Part shown: piece after piece, positions 1-5,105 of the stretch
Layout of the letters: every line of letters starts with the position of its first letter
How positions within the stretch are numbered: position 1 is the first letter of the stretch
Assembly: GCA_964425255.1 (NCBI GenBank)
Contig: CAYRMV010000162.1
Location: forward strand, 1-6,931
Direction of reading: 5' to 3'
Length of the DNA stretch: 6,931 bases
Source of the DNA: CAYRMV01 sp964425255
Lineage (GTDB): Bacteria; Bacteroidota; Bacteroidia; Flavobacteriales_D; Crocinitomicaceae
Position numbers and translations under genes: made by a program
Notes under the pieces: generated by a model
Told to the model about the DNA's origin: nothing
Databases searched by the model: none
What the model saw: the letters and a program-made list of their open reading frames with translations, nothing else

Positions 1-32
1 CTATGTGGATTGTATCTTTGTTGAAAAAACTC

Positions 33-1316
33 ATGTCAAATTGGATACAGGAAGACCAAGCTTATGTATGGCATCCGTTTACTCAAATGCAAACAGAACG
101 ACCTCCAATTCCCGTTATACGAGCCAAAGATGCTACACTTTTTGCTGCAGACGGAAAATCATATTTAGATTGTAATTCTTCGTGGTGGGTATGTACGCAT
201 GGTCATGGAAACCAACACATCAAGCAAGCTTTGTTAAATCAATTTGACGAAATAGATCATGTGATTTTTGCGGGTGCAACACATCCGAAAGCGGTTGAAC
301 TTTCTCGTGAAGTATTGAAACTGCTGCCAGATAATTTGGCAAAAGTATTTTTTTCAGACGATGGCTCTACGGCAGTAGAAGTAGCTTTAAAGATGGCATT
401 TCAATATTGGCACAATAAACAAATGCCCAAAAAAAGAGTTCTCGCTATAGAAGGTGCTTATCATGGCGATACGTTTGGTGCGATGTCTATTGGCCAAAGA
501 GGATATTTCAATGAACCTTTTGAACATTTGTTTTTTGATGTCGATTTCATTCCATTTCCTACAGAAGAAAACGAAGAACAAATTCTTCAACAAGCTGAGA
601 AATTGTTTGAAACAGGAGAATTTACTTGTCTCATCGTTGAGCCTTTGGTGCAGGGTTCAGCTGGCATGCGCATGTATCGTCCTGAATTTTTAGATCGATT
701 AAGCAATTGTGCTAAAAAACACGGGGTATTGGTTGTTTTTGATGAAATCATGACTGGCTGGGGCAGAACTGGGAAGCTTTTTGCCATGGATTATTGTACT
801 ACCAAACCAGATATGGTTTGTTTGTCGAAAGGGTTAACTGCGGGTGTTTTACCATTGGGGTTGACCGTTGCCTCACAAGCAATTTACGATGCATTTTTGG
901 CTCCAGAAAAATCAAAAGCGTTGTTGCATGGACATTCTTACACGGGGAATGCTTTAGCGTGTGCAGTTGCATGTGCGAACATTGAATTAATTCATCGATC
1001 CTCATTTAGCGAAGCAATCCATCGGATATCGGAACAACATTCGCAATTCAAAAATAGGATAGTTAACCATGAAAAATTAATTTCCGTTAGACAACAAGGA
1101 ACCATTATTGCTTTGGAAATCAGACAAGAAGTTGGATCGTCTTATTTTTCGTCCTTGAGAGATGTTGCTTACGATTATTTTTTGGAAAAAGGCTTACTCG
1201 TTCGTCCTCTTGGAAATGTTATTTTTCTCAATCCTCCTTATTGTACTACCAATGATGAATTAATGCGAATGTATGATGGTTTCGAGTCATTTTTAAATTT
1301 TTTAATTGACAATTAA
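33..1316 (+). CDS. bioA: Adenosylmethionine-8-amino-7-oxononanoate aminotransferase (DAPA synthase)
   Basis: This is a class III, PLP-dependent aminotransferase that converts 7-keto-8-aminopelargonate to 7,8-diaminopelargonate in biotin synthesis, in the cytoplasm. Numbered from the ATG at 33 (427 residues), it shows WHPFTQM at 13-19, SSWW at 49-52 (substrate pocket), a GST phosphate loop near 111-113, YHGDTFGAMS at 143-152, the PLP-nitrogen Asp237 in DEIMTGWGRTG, Arg245, the Schiff-base Lys266 in SKGLT, and Arg391 in VRPLG. These match E. coli Asp245, Arg253, Lys274 and Arg391 as I recall that sequence. An in-frame ATG at 3 would add ten residues. I prefer 33 because it places WHP 12 residues in, as in E. 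coli BioA. No Shine-Dalgarno motif is visible, as is usual in Bacteroidota. The E. coli Tyr17 position is Phe16, and HSYTGN stands at 301-306. The amino donor (SAM or another amine) therefore cannot be fixed from sequence. The gene upstream is outside the window. Confidence 0.94.
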   Translation: MSNWIQEDQAYVWHPFTQMQTERPPIPVIRAKDATLFAADGKSYLDCNSSWWVCTHGHGNQHIKQALLNQFDEIDHVIFAGATHPKAVELSREVLKLLPDNLAKVFFSDDGSTAVEVALKMAFQYWHNKQMPKKRVLAIEGAYHGDTFGAMSIGQRGYFNEPFEHLFFDVDFIPFPTEENEEQILQQAEKLFETGEFTCLIVEPLVQGSAGMRMYRPEFLDRLSNCAKKHGVLVVFDEIMTGWGRTGKLFAMDYCTTKPDMVCLSKGLTAGVLPLGLTVASQAIYDAFLAPEKSKALLHGHSYTGNALACAVACANIELIHRSSFSEAIHRISEQHSQFKNRIVNHEKLISVRQQGTIIALEIRQEVGSSYFSSLRDVAYDYFLEKGLLVRPLGNVIFLNPPYCTTNDELMRMYDGFESFLNFLIDN

Positions 1317-1339
1317 GTTCAAGTTACTCATTCTTTCAA

Positions 1340-1366
1340 AACACAAACTATGAAGTTTTTTGTGTT
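1340..1366 (+). terminator. Candidate hairpin downstream of bioA
   Basis: AACACAAA (1340-1347) and TTTGTGTT (1359-1366) form a perfect 8-bp A+T-rich stem with an 11-base loop, starting 23 bases after the bioA stop codon. No clear U-tract follows on either strand, so it is not a classical intrinsic terminator. Its position is the main reason to consider it. Confidence 0.25.
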
Positions 1367-1558
1367 GGATTTCTATTACGGATGGTTTCCAGTTTGAATG
1401 TTGGCTGAAATTTCAATTTTTCGTAAAAAGGTTTAAGATCAGTTAATTTAATGATGTTTTCCCCTCCATCGTTTACTCTGCAAAGCAAAATAAGTTATTG
1501 AATCTTTTTGTCTGTTTTGAGAAAAAGGTTTATAACAATAAAGATAGTTATCAGTACC

Positions 1559-1596
1559 AATGTGAAGTACTTAATTAAAATCATTCTAAATGTGAA
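1559..1596. repeat. AATGTGAA direct repeat pair upstream of prpE
   Basis: AATGTGAA occurs at 1559-1566 and again at 1589-1596, with starts 30 bases apart. The shorter core AATGTG appears a third time at 1648-1653, 59 bases further on and inside the inverted repeat. Spacings near 30 and 60 bases could put the sites on the same helix face, as for a regulator. Short repeats in A+T-rich DNA also arise by chance. Confidence 0.2.
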
Positions 1597-1636
1597 AAAT
1601 ATCATCTAATTTACAACGACTTTCTATATTTTTACA

Positions 1637-1658
1637 ATTGTTTTAACAATGTGTTAAA
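1637..1658. promoter_or_regulatory. Overlapping inverted repeats, candidate operator of prpE
   Basis: TTTAACA (1642-1648), a 3-base spacer, then TGTTAAA (1652-1658) form a perfect 7-3-7 inverted repeat ending 32 bases before the prpE start codon. A second symmetric element overlaps it: ATTGTT (1637-1642), two bases, AACAAT (1645-1650). The two cannot form at once. The position suits an operator for a dimeric regulator or a leader RNA hairpin. I do not recognise the regulator, and the low-complexity base composition lowers confidence. Confidence 0.35.
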
Positions 1659-1690
1659 TTAATCTTCAAGAATTAAAGAATAAAACTACT

Positions 1691-3568
1691 ATGAATTACG
1701 CAGATTTTTACCAGAAAAGCATCGAAAAGCCAAGCGAATTTTGGAAAGAGCAGGCAGGTGAAATAGCATGGTACAAACAACCCATCTGCATTTTATCTAC
1801 CAATCAATATGGATACCCCCAATGGTTCGAAGATGGAGAGTTGAACGCTTGTTATTTAGCACTAGATAAACATATTGAAGACGGTTTTGGAGATCAAATC
1901 GCCATTATATATGATTCGCCTGTTACACAAACTGTACAGAAATTTACGTATTCGGAAATGAAATCAGAAGTAGCAAAACTTGCTGGAGGCTTGATTTCGC
2001 TTGGATTGAAGAAAGGAGATACAGCCGTAGTTTACATGCCGATGATCCCGCAAGCATTATTTGCCATGTTGGCATGTGCTAGAATTGGTGTCACTCATTC
2101 CGTTGTTTTTGGTGGATTTGCACCCAATGAATTAGCGATTCGAATTGATGATTGTAAACCCAAAGTAATTTTGACTGCATCATCTGGAATTGAAGTAAAT
2201 CGTTTGATTGCTTATAAGCCCTTAGTCGATGAGGCGATTGAACTTGCTGAACACAAACCTGAACGTGTTATCGTCTTCAACAGAAAATTAGGAGCAAAAG
2301 TTCCATTCAAACAATATGATGTTGACTATACGGCATTGGTTTTTGGATCCGAAGAAGCGGATTGTGTTGTTGTTGAATCGACTCATCCCTTGTATATTTT
2401 GTATACTTCAGGTACAACAGGAAAACCCAAAGGGATTGTCCGGGACACGGGAGGTTATGCAACAGCATTGAAATTTTCGATGAAGTATATTTATAATCTT
2501 CATCCTGGGGAAGTTTTTTGGGCTGCTTCAGATGTAGGTTGGGTTGTAGGACATAGTTATATTGCCTATGGTCCGCTGATTAATCGGAATACAACAATCG
2601 TTTTTGAAGGAAAACCAGTTAGAACACCTGATGCATCTACTTTTTGGCGTGTTATCGAAGAACATCAAGTCCGGGTATTATTTGTTGCACCAACAGCAAT
2701 TCGAGCAATCAAACAAGATGATCCTGCTGGTGAATTCATTAAAAAATATGATTTATCCTCTTTTAGAACCTTGTTTTTAGCGGGAGAACGTTGTGATATT
2801 GCAACAATTCAATGGTTTCAAAAACATGTTCCAATACCTGCAATTGATCATTTTTGGCAAACAGAAACGGGTTGGCCTATGGCAGCCAATATGGTCGGAG
2901 TTGAAAAAATGCCAACTGTTCTTGGATCTGTAGGACACGCAGTTTGTGGTTATGATATTCGAATTTTGAATGATGAAGGAATAGAACTTGGGGCTGATCA
3001 AGAAGGTTTTGTTGTAACAAAATTACCTTTACCTCCTGGTACTTTGATGGATTTGTGGAATAATCATGATCGTTTTGAGTCGGGTTATTTGTCACAATAT
3101 GATGGATACTTTTTTACGGGAGATGGCGGTTACAAAGATAAAAATGGACATATTTTTATTACAGGTCGTGTCGACGATGTGATTAACGTTGCTGGACATC
3201 GATTGTCAACCGCTGAAATGGAAGAAAACATATCTTCTCACCAGTCAGTAGCTGAATGTGCAGTGGTTGGAATCCAAGACGAATTGAAAGGTCAAGTTCC
3301 ACTTGCTTTGGTTGTTGTTAAAAAGAATGATTCGATTGAACGTTTTCAATTGGAACATGAATTAATTCAATTGATTCGAGAGCGAATTGGAGCAGTAGCT
3401 TCCTTGCGAAAAGTAGTAATTGTAGATCGATTGCCGAAAACACGATCGGGGAAAATATTGCGTAAAATGATTCGTCAACTAATTGATGGTGTTGAATTTC
3501 AGATTCCTTCAACCATTGAAGACGCAAGTGTTGTCGATGAATTGAAAAGTCGATTTGAGTTAGAATAA
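1691..3568 (+). CDS. prpE: Propionyl-CoA synthetase (AMP-forming acyl-CoA ligase, PrpE/ACSS3 type)
   Basis: This cytoplasmic ligase activates a short-chain acid, most likely propionate, with ATP to an acyl-AMP and then transfers it to CoA, releasing AMP and PPi. It has 625 residues, close to the usual PrpE length of about 630. Visible motifs are the N-terminal ACS cap (MNYADFYQ to about 60), MPMIP at 116-120, the ATP loop YTSGTTGKPKG at 238-248, DVGWVVGHSY at 281-290, FWQTETGW at 388-395, TGD at 476-478, the hinge region GRVDDVINVAGHR at 492-504, and PKTRSGKILR at 582-591. Lys588 there is the catalytic lysine, which is reversibly acetylated in relatives. GIVRDTGGYATALK after the ATP loop and Trp395 after QTETG point to the propionyl-CoA rather than the acetyl-CoA synthetase branch, in my recall of the families. 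Acetate use cannot be excluded. The A-rich leader before the ATG has no Shine-Dalgarno motif. The gene has its own upstream gap with a candidate operator. Confidence 0.9.
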   Translation: MNYADFYQKSIEKPSEFWKEQAGEIAWYKQPICILSTNQYGYPQWFEDGELNACYLALDKHIEDGFGDQIAIIYDSPVTQTVQKFTYSEMKSEVAKLAGGLISLGLKKGDTAVVYMPMIPQALFAMLACARIGVTHSVVFGGFAPNELAIRIDDCKPKVILTASSGIEVNRLIAYKPLVDEAIELAEHKPERVIVFNRKLGAKVPFKQYDVDYTALVFGSEEADCVVVESTHPLYILYTSGTTGKPKGIVRDTGGYATALKFSMKYIYNLHPGEVFWAASDVGWVVGHSYIAYGPLINRNTTIVFEGKPVRTPDASTFWRVIEEHQVRVLFVAPTAIRAIKQDDPAGEFIKKYDLSSFRTLFLAGERCDIATIQWFQKHVPIPAIDHFWQTETGWPMAANMVGVEKMPTVLGSVGHAVCGYDIRILNDEGIELGADQEGFVVTKLPLPPGTLMDLWNNHDRFESGYLSQYDGYFFTGDGGYKDKNGHIFITGRVDDVINVAGHRLSTAEMEENISSHQSVAECAVVGIQDELKGQVPLALVVVKKNDSIERFQLEHELIQLIRERIGAVASLRKVVIVDRLPKTRSGKILRKMIRQLIDGVEFQIPSTIEDASVVDELKSRFELE

Positions 3569-3576
3569 GATACTTG

Positions 3577-3597
3577 TCCATTTTAGCCCTGAATGGA
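3577..3597 (+). terminator. Weak hairpin after prpE in the convergent spacer
   Basis: TCCATT (3577-3582) pairs with AATGGA (3592-3597), with one extra G-U pair inside, giving a 7-bp stem and 7-base loop that begins 8 bases after the prpE stop codon. No U-tract follows. Alternative small stems overlap it: GAAAG 3596-3600 with CTTTC 3605-3609, and CTTTCA 3605-3610 with TGAAAG 3628-3633. The rest of the spacer to 3722 holds nothing recognisable. A terminator is expected between convergent genes, but the sequence support is weak. Confidence 0.25.
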
Positions 3598-3722
3598 AAG
3601 GCATCTTTCAGCGTAAACGACCATTTTTGAAAGAAGATTCATAGCGACAATAGAAGCTCATGAAGATTCTGTTTCAAAAAGGGAGTTTATGCTGAAAATA
3701 CAATGGAATGCAGGAAAAGCTC

Positions 3723-5021
3723 CTAAAAAGAATCGGATAACCACAGCTTTTGATATGCTCCATCTTTGTCGTAATCTTTTGCTTGTTTTTCCACATTGAA
3801 AGCACGAACACCCCGCGGATCATTGCCCACCCCAGCAAGATACGCCCAATTTCCCCAATTGCTACATACATCATAGTCTATTAGGATTTCTTCAAAATAG
3901 GCCGCACCGTATCGCCAATCGAGTTGTAAGTCGTGACACAAATAGCTGGCTACATTTTGCCTTCCACGGTTACTCATGAATCCAGTTGCTTTTAATTCGC
4001 GCATGTTGGCATCGACAAAATTTTGACCCGTTTCTCCGTTTTTCCAGCGATTGAATTTTAGTTCATTGTGTGAATTTATGGGGTGTTCATCTCCCTTAAT
4101 TCCAGCTTGTTGGAAGAATTTGTTGTGGTGTTTTTTAAACGAAAAGCGGAAATAGTCGCGCCAAATGAGTTCAAAAATGACCCAATAAGTTGATTCATTC
4201 GCTTCCATTTCAGATTCAAATTTTTTGACTTGGTGGTAGATGCTTCTTGGTGAAATGCATCCTTGTGCTAACCAAGGCGAAAATTTAGTTGAAAAATCTG
4301 TCCCGATCAGTCCGTTTCTGGTTTCTTTGTATGTTAAAATCTGTTGTTGCTCAAAAAAATAGTTGTTCAAGCGCCTCCAAGCTTGAGATTCTCCTCCCGA
4401 AAAAGGGAAAGCAGATTTTGGGTGTTTTTTGATCGCTTCGAACCCAAGTTGTGCTAATGTAGGAAGTGGTGAATCGGGTAATTTAGAACTTTTAATCGCA
4501 TTTGGTGCTTGAAAAATAGGACGGATTTCTGTTTCTCGTTCAATTTTTTTTCGAAAAGTTGTAAAAACGTCTGGAATGTCTTTCAGTCCAAAAGGTAAGT
4601 CAGTGGCATAATATAAAGTGCTTGTGCTGCATGTTTCGAGCGTACATTTGAATTTCCAAAGTTCTTTTTCCACTTTTTGTTCGGTTCGTTTTTCCTCGAA
4701 AGCGACTTCTTTTTTTGCGTAAACCCGATCGACACCAAACTGTTTGGCCAGATCTGGGATTTTCTCTTCCGGTAATCCAACAGTGACAATTAAGTTGGAA
4801 CCTTTTGCTTGTAGTTGTGATTTCAAATTATGTAGCGATTCGAGTATGAAATTCATTCGGAAATTACCAGTTTTTTGAAATCCGAAAGCTGTTTTATCCC
4901 GATAGGATCGATCAATAACATAAACGGGAATGATCTCATCGTTTTCTTGTACGGCGCGAACCAAGGTTTCGTTATCTTCGATGCGCAAATCGGTTTTGTA
5001 CCAAACTAAAGCACGTTTCAT
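3723..5021 (-). CDS. DASH-family cryptochrome / deoxyribodipyrimidine photolyase
   Basis: This 432-residue flavoprotein is predicted to use blue or UV-A light to split cyclobutane pyrimidine dimers. Characterised CRY-DASH proteins do this best on single-stranded or looped DNA, with FAD as catalytic cofactor and usually a folate antenna. The N-terminal photolyase alpha/beta domain starts with ALVWYKTDLRIEDNETL (4-20). The C-terminal FAD-binding domain carries KSAFPFSGGE (202-211), YKETRNGL (231-238), TKFSPWLAQGCISPR (245-259), FELIWRDYFRF (283-293), FVDANMRELKATGFMSNRGR (335-354) and NWGNWAYLAGVGNDPR (388-403), the DASH style. The tryptophan electron-transfer chain is complete: Trp326, Trp369 and Trp392 match E. 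coli Trp306, Trp359 and Trp382. Asn388 sits at the flavin-N5 Asn378 position. The protein ends soon after the YQKLWL motif, without the long tail of plant homologues. It lies 84 bases downstream of comEC on the same strand, convergent with prpE. The ATG has an A-rich leader and no Shine-Dalgarno motif. Confidence 0.95.
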   Translation of the reverse strand: MKRALVWYKTDLRIEDNETLVRAVQENDEIIPVYVIDRSYRDKTAFGFQKTGNFRMNFILESLHNLKSQLQAKGSNLIVTVGLPEEKIPDLAKQFGVDRVYAKKEVAFEEKRTEQKVEKELWKFKCTLETCSTSTLYYATDLPFGLKDIPDVFTTFRKKIERETEIRPIFQAPNAIKSSKLPDSPLPTLAQLGFEAIKKHPKSAFPFSGGESQAWRRLNNYFFEQQQILTYKETRNGLIGTDFSTKFSPWLAQGCISPRSIYHQVKKFESEMEANESTYWVIFELIWRDYFRFSFKKHHNKFFQQAGIKGDEHPINSHNELKFNRWKNGETGQNFVDANMRELKATGFMSNRGRQNVASYLCHDLQLDWRYGAAYFEEILIDYDVCSNWGNWAYLAGVGNDPRGVRAFNVEKQAKDYDKDGAYQKLWLSDSF

Positions 5022-5105
5022 TTTGAGTTTATGAATAGAACAAATTAGGATTGAAATAGTTGATGAAAGAAAATAATTTGAGAAGACAGATCTGCGACGA
5101 ATAAA
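5022..5105 (-). other. Short spacer between comEC and the CRY-DASH gene
   Basis: These 84 A+T-rich bases separate two codirectional genes. I see no terminator stem with a U-tract. On the minus strand TAATTTG (plus 5041-5047) loosely resembles the Bacteroidota -7 element but lacks a T and has no TTTG partner at the usual distance. Read-through from comEC is plausible, and a private promoter cannot be excluded. Confidence 0.4.

Larger units (their letters stand above)
1317..1690. other. Non-coding gap between bioA and the propionyl-CoA synthetase gene
   Basis: This 374-base A+T-rich stretch has no convincing intact gene. It holds a hairpin just after bioA (1340-1366), a stretch on the minus strand open in two successive frames (about 1570 to 1348) that may be gene debris, two AATGTGAA direct repeats 30 bases apart (1559 and 1589), and overlapping inverted repeats at 1637-1658. 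The likely promoter of the downstream gene lies in the last 100 bases. TATATTTT at 1625-1632 loosely resembles the Bacteroidota -7 element TAnnTTTG, but I found no TTTG at the expected 19-20 base spacing upstream, so no promoter is called. Confidence 0.6.

Noticed and set aside
3..32. Upstream ATG at 3 as the bioA start, adding ten residues
   Set aside because: The added residues (MWIVSLLKKL) match nothing in BioA, and the ATG at 33 places WHPFTQM at the same distance from the N-terminus as in E. coli BioA.
791..1252. A 15-base exact repeat inside bioA, at 791-805 and 1238-1252
   Set aside because: Both copies encode YCTT in the same reading frame within conserved protein sequence. Codon coincidence explains it, and there is no sign of a mobile or regulatory repeat.
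1350..1397. A 15-codon plus-strand reading frame (MKFFVLDFYYGWFPV)
   Set aside because: It is too short to judge, overlaps the bioA downstream hairpin, has no clear leader, and such frames are expected by chance.
3633..3669. GAAGATTC direct repeat (3633-3640 and 3662-3669) in the convergent spacer
   Set aside because: It is only eight bases, lies downstream of both genes, and has no associated element.
3569..3722. Small reading frames in the convergent spacer, including one starting with the ATG at 3689
   Set aside because: They run into the antisense of the CRY-DASH gene, have no recognisable protein features and are better explained as shadows.
5087..5094. Palindrome CAGATCTG between comEC and the CRY-DASH gene
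   Set aside because: An 8-base palindrome with no loop is not a terminator and is common by chance.
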